Shown here one piece after another: positions 15,701 through 23,477 of a DNA stretch of 59,219 nucleotides. The translations under genes and the position numbers were made by a program. Below the pieces are notes generated by a model. It saw only the letters and a program-made list of their open reading frames with translations. It made no database searches and had not been told where the DNA came from. The stretch is from the NCBI GenBank assembly GCA_016185145.1, contig JACPOB010000137.1, forward strand, positions 1 through 59,219. Reading direction: 5' to 3'. The stretch comes from Rhodospirillales bacterium (GTDB taxonomy: Bacteria > Pseudomonadota > Alphaproteobacteria > Reyranellales > Reyranellaceae). Each line of letters opens with the position of its first letter. Position 1 is the first letter of the stretch.

Positions 15701-16638
15701 GTCGCTCCCCAGATCCTGATGGCGGCCTTGGCGAGGCCGCGCCGCGACGCCTGCTCGGCATCGATCGTCGTCACGTCGAGCCCCCGTGCCGCGAGCGCCA
15801 TCTCGTAAAGCCGTCCGAGCGCGCCGGCGCCGATCAGCCGCACCGATCGCGGCGATCCGTGGCGGCCGATCGCATCGGCGAGCTCGGTCCCGATCAACAG
15901 GCCCGACAGTCGCGCCGCACCGTCGGCGCGCTGCTCGAAGCCCAGAAGCTGCGCCGCGCGTAATCGGAACAGCGAGGCGGTCAGGGCCGTCGGCGCCTTC
16001 AACGCCGCGCCAAGCCCTGCGCGAAAGGCTGGACTGTCGGCCGGCGTCGGCCCCGTCGGCTCGACGGCATGGGCGAGGATGCTGTGCTGGGCGATCACCG
16101 AGAACAGCTCGCCCGTCATGTAGGTCGAGAACTCGACGACGCGACCGTCCTCGATCCTGATCCACTTGCTGTGCGTGCCGGGAATGCAGACGAGCCCGGT
16201 GAAGTCGGATTCGGTCACGCCCAGAAGCTGGGTTTCCTCTCCGCGCATGACGTCGGGCCGGTCGGCCTCGCCCTGGGCGATGCCGGGCAGGATGCGGATG
16301 TCGCGAGGCGCGTCCACGCGGATGGCGCCCTCGTGCAGGGCGTCGAGCCGCGTCGGCGTCTTTATGTAAGGCGCCTCGACCCAGCCCTGCCGCGCGCCTG
16401 CCATGCCGCAGATCAGGACCGGCGCCCGTTCCGGCGCGCCGAGTCGCGCGAGGTGATCGCCGAGCACCGGCGCGAAGCCGGCGCCGCCGGCACAATGCAG
16501 CATGCCTTCGCTGCCTCGGCTTTCCGCCAGCGCGGTTCCGTCGGCCGAGATCAGCCAGCCGCGAAAGCTCGAGGTGCCCCAGTCGACGACGACGAAGGCG
16601 TCGCGCGCGCCGCGGGACGGATTTTCTGCAGGGGTCAA
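15697..16638 (-). CDS. dgoK: 2-dehydro-3-deoxygalactonokinase
   Basis: A 313-residue sugar-acid kinase of the DgoK family, phosphorylating 2-dehydro-3-deoxygalactonate with ATP. Landmarks are FVVVDWGTSSFRGWL near residue 15 (phosphate-binding), the LICGMAGARQGW motif, and VCIPGTHSKWIRIEDGRV, which is highly typical of the family. The start is a TTG, supported by GAGGAGCGCTGC directly upstream and by the lack of any ATG before residue 46. It is the first gene of a dgoK-dgoA operon with a 4-base overlap. Confidence 0.9.
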   Translation of the reverse strand: MTPAENPSRGARDAFVVVDWGTSSFRGWLISADGTALAESRGSEGMLHCAGGAGFAPVLGDHLARLGAPERAPVLICGMAGARQGWVEAPYIKTPTRLDALHEGAIRVDAPRDIRILPGIAQGEADRPDVMRGEETQLLGVTESDFTGLVCIPGTHSKWIRIEDGRVVEFSTYMTGELFSVIAQHSILAHAVEPTGPTPADSPAFRAGLGAALKAPTALTASLFRLRAAQLLGFEQRADGAARLSGLLIGTELADAIGRHGSPRSVRLIGAGALGRLYEMALAARGLDVTTIDAEQASRRGLAKAAIRIWGAT

Positions 16639-16877
16639 GCAGCGCTCCTCGCGGCTACCCTACGTCGGGTCGACGCTTCGACGCCATCCTGAAACGGAAG
16701 CGGCAAGCGACGCGGCCGAAAAACGGTGCTATCCGAAATGATTGCCTTGATTGCGTCTCATGATCTTGAGCGCCAGCAGGACAGGTCACGGCCGGGTCGC
16801 GCATTTCTGAGGTGCGCCGACGCATATTATTCATGCTCTGCACGATCTAGAGTGTTTACCCGAAGGGACACCACCCG

Positions 16878-17903
16878 ATGCCCGTCAAGCCGTCCTCTCA
16901 ATTGATCGACCTCGCCCTGCAGGGCGGCGGCTCGCACGGCGCCTTCACCTGGGGGGTGCTGGATCGGCTCCTGGAGGAGACCGGGCTGCACATCGAGGCC
17001 ATATCCGGGACGTCGGCCGGGGCCATGAATGCGGCGGTCATGACGGCCGGTCACGCCGATGGCGGGCCCGAGGCGGCGCGCGCGGCGCTGGAAGCGTTCT
17101 GGCGCCGGGTTTCCCAGGCGGCCGCCTTCAGTCCCTTGCAGCGCAGTCCGATGGACGTGCTGCTCGGCCGCTGGTCGCTCAATCACTCGCCCGCCTATGT
17201 CGCGTTCGACCTCATGGCGCGCGTCTTCTCGCCCTATGATCTCGCCCTCGGGGCGCTCAATCCGCTGGCGAAGGTGCTGTCCGAGTCGATCGACTTCTCG
17301 CGGCTGGCGACCGCGCCCATAAAGGTCTTCATCACCGCGACCAACGTGCGGACCGGCCGGCCGCGGGTGTTCCGCAATGCCGAGCTCACGTCCGAGGTCC
17401 TGCTCGCCTCGGCCTGCCTGCCGACCATGTTCCAGGCCGTCGAGATCGATGGCGAGGCCTATTGGGACGGCGGCTATTCCGGCAATCCGACGATGACGCC
17501 GCTGGTGCAGGAATGCCTCTCGGACGACACCATCCTGGTCGGCATCAATCCGGTGGAGCGGCCCGGCGTGCCGAAGTCCGCGCGCGACATCCTCAATCGC
17601 CTGAACGAAGTGTCGTTCAACGCCGTGCTCTTGAAGGAGTTGCGCATGATGGCGCTGCTGCGGCGGGTGGCCTCTGCTGACGACGCCGAGGTCGCGCACT
17701 GGTCGCGCATGCGTCTCCATCTGATCAGAAGCGACATGCTGGTGGAGCTCGACTCCTCGTCGAAGCTCAATGCCGAATGGGCTTTCCTCTGCCTGTTGCG
17801 CGACGAAGGCCGCCGCGCGGCCGACGCCTTCCTGGCAGTGCACGGCAAGGACCTGGGGGCACGCTCCACGGTCGACATCGATCGCCTGCTGGAAGGCGTG
17901 TGA
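16878..17903 (+). CDS. Patatin-like phospholipase
   Basis: A 341-residue patatin-family lipid acyl hydrolase with a Ser-Asp dyad. The oxyanion loop is LQGGGSHGAF (from about residue 14), the nucleophile is Ser46 in SGTSAGAM, and the Asp is Asp197 in YWDGGYSGNP. All active-site elements are intact. No signal peptide is visible. GAAGGGAC lies before the ATG. Its stop overlaps the start of the following permease gene by one base, suggesting coupling and a possible joint role in short fatty acid or hydroxyacid (for example PHB) metabolism; that link is inference. Confidence 0.88.
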   Translation: MPVKPSSQLIDLALQGGGSHGAFTWGVLDRLLEETGLHIEAISGTSAGAMNAAVMTAGHADGGPEAARAALEAFWRRVSQAAAFSPLQRSPMDVLLGRWSLNHSPAYVAFDLMARVFSPYDLALGALNPLAKVLSESIDFSRLATAPIKVFITATNVRTGRPRVFRNAELTSEVLLASACLPTMFQAVEIDGEAYWDGGYSGNPTMTPLVQECLSDDTILVGINPVERPGVPKSARDILNRLNEVSFNAVLLKELRMMALLRRVASADDAEVAHWSRMRLHLIRSDMLVELDSSSKLNAEWAFLCLLRDEGRRAADAFLAVHGKDLGARSTVDIDRLLEGV

Positions 17904-19357
17904 TGGGCCTCGCCGGAATCCTGTTCGGCCTGGCGCTGCTGGTATGGTTCGCCTATCGCGGCTGGAGCGTGCTGCTGCTGGCGCCCGCGGCGGCGCTCTT
18001 GGCGGCCGCCTTTGCCGGCGAGCCGTTGCTGGCGCACTGGACGCAGACCTTCATGGGCAGCGCCGCGCAATTCCTGGCGCAGTTCTTCCCGATCTTCCTG
18101 ATGGGCGCCCTGTTCGGGAAGCTGATGGAAGACACCGGTTCGGTCACGGCGATCGCCCGGTGGCTGACGACGCGCCTGGGCAAGGAGCGGGCCCTGCTCG
18201 CCGTCGTCCTGGCGGGCGCCCTCGTGACCTACGGCGGCGTCAGCCTGTTCGTCGCGTTCTTCGTTCTGGCGCCCATGGCCGAGGCGCTGTTCCGGACCGC
18301 CGCCATCCCGCGCCGGTTGATGCCGGCGGCGCTCGCGCTCGGCACCTCCACCTTCACCATGTCGGCGCTGCCCGGGACGCCCGCCATCCAGAACGCCATC
18401 CCCATGCCGTTCTTCGGCACCACGCCGTTCGCCGCCCCCGGGCTCGGCGTGATCGCTGCGGCGATCATGCTGGGCTTCGGCCTGTGGTGGCTGCAACGCG
18501 CGAGCGCCGTGGCGCGGCGGCGCGGCGAGGGCTTTGGCGACGATGCGCCGGCGCCCGTCGATGCCGCGGCGGACGATCCGACGGTGCGTGAGCGCGCGAC
18601 GACGGCGCAGACCTTCGATCCGGCGGAGATCCATCATGCCGAGCCGACCGACTCGCCGCCGCCGGTCGTGCTGGCCGCGCTGCCGCTCGGCGTCGTCATA
18701 GCCGTGAACCTCCTGATGTCCTTCGTCGTCCTGCCGCGCCTGGACACGGCCTTCCTGGCCGAGCCGCGCTGGGGGGCGACCTCGCTGTCGGCGGTTGGCG
18801 GTGTATGGTCGGTGGCGGTGGCGCTCGCGGCGGCGATCGTTGCGTTGTTGCTGGTCAGCGGGCGGCGTCTCCCCACGGTGCGGCTCAGCATGGATGCCGG
18901 CGCCAATGCTGCCGTGCTGCCGGCGCTCAGCGTGGCGAGCCTGGTCGGCTTCGGCGCCGTCGTCGCCGCACTTCCCGCTTTTGCCGTCGTGCGCGAGTGG
19001 GTGCTGGGCATCGGCGGGGGACCGCTGGTGTCGCTTGCCATCGCGACCAACGTGCTGTCGGCGCTGACGGGCTCGGCCTCGGGCGGGCTCACCATCGCCC
19101 TCGATGCGCTCGGCCCGACTTACATGAAGCTCGCGGCGGAGCACGGCATCGATCCCGGCCTGATGCATCGCGTGGCGGTGATCGGTGCAGGCACCCTCGA
19201 CAGCCTGCCGCACAACGGCGCGGTCGTGACGTTACTGGCGGTCTGCGGCTCGACCCATGCCAAAAGCTATCTCGACATCGTCATGGCCGCGATCGTGAGC
19301 GCACTGCTGGCGCTGGTGGCGGTGATCGTGCTGGGTACACTGCTCGGCTCGTTCTGA
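17903..19357 (+). CDS. GntP/CitM-type permease
   Basis: A 484-residue polytopic membrane protein with about 12 hydrophobic segments and a charged cytoplasmic loop near residues 200-245. Landmarks such as FFPIFLMGALFGKLMEDTGS, TYGGVSLFVAFFVLAPMAEAL and the C-terminal AGTLDSLPHNGAVVTLLAVC match the GntP-like family that carries gluconate, hydroxybutyrate and similar organic acids with protons. It overlaps the patatin gene (TGATG). The substrate is unknown; a hydroxybutyrate-like acid would fit the lipid hydrolase partner. Confidence 0.82.
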   Translation: MGLAGILFGLALLVWFAYRGWSVLLLAPAAALLAAAFAGEPLLAHWTQTFMGSAAQFLAQFFPIFLMGALFGKLMEDTGSVTAIARWLTTRLGKERALLAVVLAGALVTYGGVSLFVAFFVLAPMAEALFRTAAIPRRLMPAALALGTSTFTMSALPGTPAIQNAIPMPFFGTTPFAAPGLGVIAAAIMLGFGLWWLQRASAVARRRGEGFGDDAPAPVDAAADDPTVRERATTAQTFDPAEIHHAEPTDSPPPVVLAALPLGVVIAVNLLMSFVVLPRLDTAFLAEPRWGATSLSAVGGVWSVAVALAAAIVALLLVSGRRLPTVRLSMDAGANAAVLPALSVASLVGFGAVVAALPAFAVVREWVLGIGGGPLVSLAIATNVLSALTGSASGGLTIALDALGPTYMKLAAEHGIDPGLMHRVAVIGAGTLDSLPHNGAVVTLLAVCGSTHAKSYLDIVMAAIVSALLALVAVIVLGTLLGSF

Positions 19358-19359
19358 AG

Positions 19360-19441
19360 TTCCGTCATCTCGACCGAGGATCGCTGAGAGAAGTCTCCGC
19401 TACGCCCGCCCTTCGGGCGGCTCCGGTCGGGACGACGGAAT
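19360..19441. repeat. Dispersed repeat with terminal inverted arms
   Basis: The left arm (TTCCGTCATCTCGACCG) and right arm (CGGTCGGGACGACGGAA) are complementary with two mismatches, and the centre contains a second hairpin (CCGCCCTTCGGGCGG). It lies directly after the permease stop and before the Na/Pi-transporter gene, so it may serve as a terminator or mRNA end. It shares the GTCAT..CGACCG theme with the repeats at 14883-15052. Confidence 0.75.
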
Positions 19442-19471
19442 GAGTTTCGTTCCTCCAACCAGTGAGGCCCC

Positions 19472-21079
19472 TTGGAAACGACTGTCGCCATCGCAGGTGG
19501 AATAGGCTTCTTCCTTCTCGGCATGGCCGTGATGACCGACGGCCTGAAGGCGCTCGCCGGCTCGGCTCTTCGCACCGTGCTGGCGAAGGCGACGGCAACG
19601 TCGTTGAGCGGCACCGTCTGGGGGGCGGTCGTGACGCTGCTGGTGCAGTCGTCCAGCGCCACGACCATGACGACCATCGGCCTGGTCAGCGCCGGGCTGC
19701 TGACCTTCCCACAAGGTCTCAGCCTGGTGTTCGGCGCGAACATCGGCACGACCGGCACCGGATGGCTGGTGGCGCTGCTGGGCGTGCGGATCTCGCTCAC
19801 CACCTATGCCCTGCCGATCGTCTTCGTCGGCGCGTTGCTGAAACTGATCGGCAAGGGCCGATGGGCGGCGAGCGGCGCGGCGATCGCAGGCTTTGCCCTG
19901 ATCCTGGTCGGCCTGACGACGCTGCAGCAGGGCATGAGCGGACTGGCCGAACAGCTGCAGCCGGCGGACCTTCCGGCCGTCCTGGGCGGGCAGGGCGTGC
20001 CGTGGGGACCCGGCATGCTCGGACTGCTGGTGCTGGTCGCGACCGGCATCGTGATGACCACCGTGATGCAGTCCTCGACCGCGGCGATCACCATCACCAT
20101 CTCGGCGCTGTTTGCCGGCGCGATCGGACTCGACCAGGCCCTGGCGCTGGTGATCGGCCAGAACATCGGCACGTCGACCAGTTCGGCGATGGCGGCGATC
20201 GGCGCCAGCAACACCGCCAAGCGGCTGGCCGTGGCCTACATCGCCTTCAAGCTGATCGCCGCCGCCGTGGCGCTCGTCCTGTTCCCCGCGACCGCCCGCC
20301 TGATGCTGCGCGCCGCCGCGACCGTCGATCCGGTGACGCTGGTGGCGGCCTATCACACGGCCTACAACGTGGTCGGCGTGGCGATCCTGCTGCCGCTGAT
20401 CGGCCCCTTCACTCGGCTGATCGAGCGCATCGTTCCCGAGCGCGGCCCGACCTTCACGCGCTATCTCGATCCCGCAGCCCTCGTCGCCTCTCCCATCGTC
20501 GCCATCGAAGCGGCGCGCCGGACGGTGGCGCATGTCCTGAAAGTTCTGTGTTTGGCCGGCGGCGGCGCCGTGGCGGCCTCCGACGCCCTGCAGGAGGTGC
20601 ACGCCTTCCTCTCGAAGGTGACCGAGCCGTTGCCGTCGGAGGACGAGCGTCAGTGGTTCATCGACACGCTGCATGCCCTCGACCACACGATCCAGCTTGC
20701 CGCGGTGGCTGGGGAGGTGATCGAGGAGAGTGCTGCGGCTTCACTCGACGGCCCCGAGGAGCGGCGCGCCGTGCAGCTCTACACGGATGCCATGCAAAGC
20801 GCAGCCGACGGCGCTGCCATGCTCGAGCACGTCACGGTGGAACACACCGCGGTCGCACCCGCCGAAGCGAAGACTATCCAGTCCATCGATCATCTCGCGC
20901 GCTGCGCCGCGGAGCTTGCCGGCCTGCGCGTCCGCTATCGGCAGACGGCGCTCGATTCGGTGGCTTCCGGCAAGCTCACGGCGAGCGACGCCATGGCCAA
21001 CGTCGATGCGGTGCGGCTGCTCGACCGGCGCGCGCATCACGCCTGGCGAGCAGTTGCCCATCTTGCCGGCGTCGCCTGA
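19472..21079 (+). CDS. Na/Pi cotransporter family protein
   Basis: A 535-residue membrane protein. The two inverted NptA-type repeats carry the signature Gln-Ser-Ser motifs LLVQSSSATTMT (near residue 60) and VMQSSTAAITIT (near 195), each followed by an FGANIGTTGT/GQNIGTSTSS helix break. A C-terminal cytoplasmic part of about 170 residues resembles the PhoU-like helical domain that follows the transporter in this family. It probably imports phosphate with sodium. The start is TTG, with GTGAGG seven bases upstream. Confidence 0.87.
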   Translation: METTVAIAGGIGFFLLGMAVMTDGLKALAGSALRTVLAKATATSLSGTVWGAVVTLLVQSSSATTMTTIGLVSAGLLTFPQGLSLVFGANIGTTGTGWLVALLGVRISLTTYALPIVFVGALLKLIGKGRWAASGAAIAGFALILVGLTTLQQGMSGLAEQLQPADLPAVLGGQGVPWGPGMLGLLVLVATGIVMTTVMQSSTAAITITISALFAGAIGLDQALALVIGQNIGTSTSSAMAAIGASNTAKRLAVAYIAFKLIAAAVALVLFPATARLMLRAAATVDPVTLVAAYHTAYNVVGVAILLPLIGPFTRLIERIVPERGPTFTRYLDPAALVASPIVAIEAARRTVAHVLKVLCLAGGGAVAASDALQEVHAFLSKVTEPLPSEDERQWFIDTLHALDHTIQLAAVAGEVIEESAAASLDGPEERRAVQLYTDAMQSAADGAAMLEHVTVEHTAVAPAEAKTIQSIDHLARCAAELAGLRVRYRQTALDSVASGKLTASDAMANVDAVRLLDRRAHHAWRAVAHLAGVA

Positions 21080-21082
21080 CTG

Positions 21083-21652
21083 TCAGAGGAGCCGGTAGCC
21101 GAAGGTGTGACATTCGCCGAACCCGCATTGCAGGACGACGGCCACGAAATTGATGGCGCAGATGAAGACGACGTAGATCTCGAGCCCGCGCGCGCTTCGG
21201 CGCATCGCGGAACCCGCGGTCTCTGCGGCGGCGCGCGGGGCGCCGAACAGGGCGAACCTGGTGGCAAAGCCCGCCAGCAAGGCCACGGCGATGACGACGG
21301 ACCACACCGGCATATGCATGCCGAAGACCGCTTGTCCGACGTATGAATGGCCGGGACGCGGCACGATATCGAGCAGGGTCTGGCGGGCCGAGATCACCAG
21401 CAGCAGGAGCGCGAAGACCAGCCCCAAGCCCGCACCGCGCTGCGATTCCTCGGCGCGCAATTGCCGGACGAGGCCGAAGCAGCAGCCGAGCATGGCGACC
21501 CGTTGCAGCAGGCAGAGCGGGCAGGGGATCTCCCCGAAGGCGACCTGCAGCACCATCGCTGCCGTGAGAATGGCCGCCAGGGCCGCGAGCATGAGCAGCA
21601 GGACCAGGCGGTCCAGCACGACGACGATCGGCACGGTCAGAACTCCAGCCAC
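21083..21652 (-). CDS. DsbB-like disulfide bond formation protein
   Basis: A 189-residue membrane protein with about five hydrophobic helices. The first periplasmic loop has the DsbB-type Cys pair PCPLCLLQR (Cys44, Cys47). The second loop (PRPGHSYVGQAVFG) lacks the Cys pair that canonical DsbB uses to oxidise DsbA, while the C-terminus has its own pair (QCGFGECH). It may therefore work by a variant relay. The start is a GTG inside the end of the preceding small gene (16-bp overlap), which couples the two. Confidence 0.72.
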   Translation of the reverse strand: MAGVLTVPIVVVLDRLVLLLMLAALAAILTAAMVLQVAFGEIPCPLCLLQRVAMLGCCFGLVRQLRAEESQRGAGLGLVFALLLLVISARQTLLDIVPRPGHSYVGQAVFGMHMPVWSVVIAVALLAGFATRFALFGAPRAAAETAGSAMRRSARGLEIYVVFICAINFVAVVLQCGFGECHTFGYRLL

Positions 21653-21810
21653 GGCATGCGGAAGCCGTACTCCGGACTATGGATCTCCCACAGGAAGAGG
21701 CCGACGCTGAGGGCGAGGCAAACCAGGACGCAGGCGACGGCAAGACGCCCGAGCCCGGCGACATTCAGCAAGAAAGCAGTCAGCAGGACCGCAAAGATGC
21801 CGGCCATCAT
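21637..21810 (-). CDS. Small membrane protein, DUF5993-like
   Basis: A 57-residue protein with two hydrophobic helices (about 2-18 and 21-40), ending in HSPEYGFRMPWLEF. Its size, topology and position immediately upstream of, and overlapping, a dsbB-like gene match DUF5993-type proteins. Its function is unknown; a partner role in membrane disulfide exchange is inferred from linkage. Two adjacent ATGs (21810 and 21807) are equally possible; the open frame continues upstream to 22020 but has no coding character there. Confidence 0.55.
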   Translation of the reverse strand: MMAGIFAVLLTAFLLNVAGLGRLAVACVLVCLALSVGLFLWEIHSPEYGFRMPWLEF

Positions 21811-21983
21811 CGGTCTGGCTTCATCAAGGTGACCACGGTTGAGGGGACCTCCAAGGTCGCGTGACTTCGCGGCCTCTTCCGACGGCAGCATGCCCTTCAA
21901 CCAAATGAAATCATAGGGATTGGAGATCGCGGATGATCTCTTGGCGCTGGTGGCCGCGACGACGGGATCACGACGAAGTGTCC

Positions 21984-22152
21984 GGGTGAAAGCAGTGCTG
22001 GCACACGGGGCCAGCGACACAACGGATGGCGTGATCGCCGGTTCGACCTGCCAGAGGTGGCCTTCTACGGAGCCTCAAAAGTCGCAAAAACTGGCGACCA
22101 TGATCACAGTTGTTGACGATTGGGAACTTTAGTTATACAACCGGACGGTTGC
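21984..22152 (+). repeat. Intergenic segment, copy A of a duplicated promoter-bearing element
   Basis: About 165 nt that align along their length with 25739-25913. Shared blocks include GTGAAAGCA, CGACACAACG, ATGGCGTGATCGC, CCGCCAGAGG/CTGCCAGAGG and TCACAGTT-GTTGAC/CCACAGTT-CTTGAC. It ends in a promoter-like TTGACG (22113-22118) with a weak -10 (TACAAC at 22136, or TATACA at 22134). No coding sequence spans it, and the two copies have diverged with small indels. Confidence 0.8.
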
Positions 22153-22444
22153 GCTACGTCTGGGCGCTCCCGCTCTTTGCATCGTTGATCCGAGACCAAA
22201 AGGCTGCGGCAGGCACCGCTCGCGGTGCGTCCGGTCGCTTGCTTCCGGACGCATCGGGCTCCGCAACGCACCACCGCAACTGGTCGAACGCCGAAGGTGG
22301 CACCACCGGTAGGAGCGACAGTCCGTGCAGTCCACTACGGAAGGACTACCGGAAAGGGCGGAAAGGGCGCAAACCTCGAGCACCGCTGGCAGTGCCAGCG
22401 CCGCGCTCGCCTATCCGTCGAAAGCGCTGTGCCACGCACCTGGA
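22140..22444 (+). other. Gene-free stretch with nested hairpins; possible structured RNA
   Basis: The 634 bases from 21811 to 22444 hold no convincing gene. Downstream of repeat A are two hairpins that share bases and so exclude one another: GCACCGC/GCGGTGC at 22213-22228, and a perfect 9-bp stem TGCGTCCGG/CCGGACGCA at 22226-22253. No clear U-tract follows. A transcript from the copy A promoter would run antisense into the end of the cyclase-FHA gene. Evidence for an actual RNA is structural only. Confidence 0.3.
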
Positions 22445-23341
22445 TCAGTCGTAGCGGACGACGAGTTCGATATCGCCGAGCTTGAGCGTCGATCCCGGCT
22501 CCAGCGGCCGCGACTGCCCGGGTGCGAGCGGCGTGCCGTTGATCGAGGTACCGTTGGTCGATCCGACATCCTCGATCTGCAGGGTGTCGTTGCTGCCCAC
22601 GCTCAGCCGCGCGTGGCGCCGGGAAACCGACGTATTCAGCAGGACGACATCGCATTGGCCGGAATCCCGGCCGATCAGAACGCTTTGCTTGTGCCTGGCC
22701 AGTTCGTCCATCGGCACGGCGAAGCCGAATTTGCGGCCCGTCATGTCGGTACCGTGAAAATGGAAGATCCCGCGCACGGGCGTCCGCCTGCTCGCCACGG
22801 TGACGGCGGTCTCGCGGACCCGCACCCTGTAGATGTGCAGCGGCCGGCTGACGTTCTTGGCGCGATGCTCGCCGCCGTCGACATAGGCATAGTCGTCGCG
22901 CAGCTTGGCCACGTCGCGCACCGCGCGCGAGACGGCGATGCCGCCCGGTTCGGCCAGCACCTGGATGCGTTCGGTCAGGTTGACGCCGTCGCCGAAGAGG
23001 TCGTGCCCCGTCTGGTCGATGATGATCTCGCCGAGATGAACGCCGATGCGGAACAGGAGGCGCTTCTCCTCTGCGAGATCCTCGTTGAACTGCGCCATAC
23101 GCTCCTGGATGCCGATGGCCACCTCGACGGCGACAGCCGGCGAACCGAACTCGGCGAGCATGGAATCGCCCGTGCTGTGGATCAGGGAGCCGCCGGCATC
23201 CTTGATGGCCGGATGCCAGATCGTGCTGCGCACCGATCGGAGGTGCTCGAAGGTCAGCTCTTCGTCGCTCTCCACCAGACGCACGAAACCGGCAAGATCG
23301 GCATGCAGGATCGCAGACAGTCTCCGTTCGGAAGGTGCCAT
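22445..23341 (-). CDS. Class III nucleotidyl cyclase-FHA fusion protein
   Basis: A 298-residue protein. Residues about 5-165 form a class III adenylyl/guanylyl cyclase domain with the two metal Asp positions in ILHADLAGF (Asp15) and STGDSML (Asp59) and the later GDGVNLTERIQ. Residues about 215-298 form an FHA phosphothreonine-binding domain (IGRDSGQCDV, SVSRRHARL, GSTNGT). It could make cyclic nucleotide in response to a phosphorylated partner. It has no transmembrane part. It faces away from the SGNH gene's 3' end, 136 bases upstream. Confidence 0.87.
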   Translation of the reverse strand: MAPSERRLSAILHADLAGFVRLVESDEELTFEHLRSVRSTIWHPAIKDAGGSLIHSTGDSMLAEFGSPAVAVEVAIGIQERMAQFNEDLAEEKRLLFRIGVHLGEIIIDQTGHDLFGDGVNLTERIQVLAEPGGIAVSRAVRDVAKLRDDYAYVDGGEHRAKNVSRPLHIYRVRVRETAVTVASRRTPVRGIFHFHGTDMTGRKFGFAVPMDELARHKQSVLIGRDSGQCDVVLLNTSVSRRHARLSVGSNDTLQIEDVGSTNGTSINGTPLAPGQSRPLEPGSTLKLGDIELVVRYD

Positions 23342-23455
23342 CTCGTTCGCGGTTCTCTATTTGACCCTGCCCGCGCAAGTTTCAGGCTCCGGAGGCCGCC
23401 TGTCAAACAAGGCGCGACTTATGAGTGGCGCTCCTTCGGGCCGTCACAACCTCTG

Positions 23456-23471
23456 CAACCCGTCCGGGTTG
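23456..23471 (-). terminator. Hairpin after the SGNH gene, possible terminator
   Basis: A perfect CAACCCG/CGGGTTG stem lies six bases beyond the stop of the SGNH gene on the minus strand. There is no strong U-run, so it may be only part of a terminator or a Rho-dependent end. Confidence 0.35.
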
Positions 23472-23477
23472 TGGCAC

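Noticed and set aside
21811..22020. Longer form of the DUF5993-like protein (127 codons)
   Set aside because: The extra N-terminal part runs into repeat copy A and has no membrane-protein character; the core protein starts at the paired ATGs at 21810.
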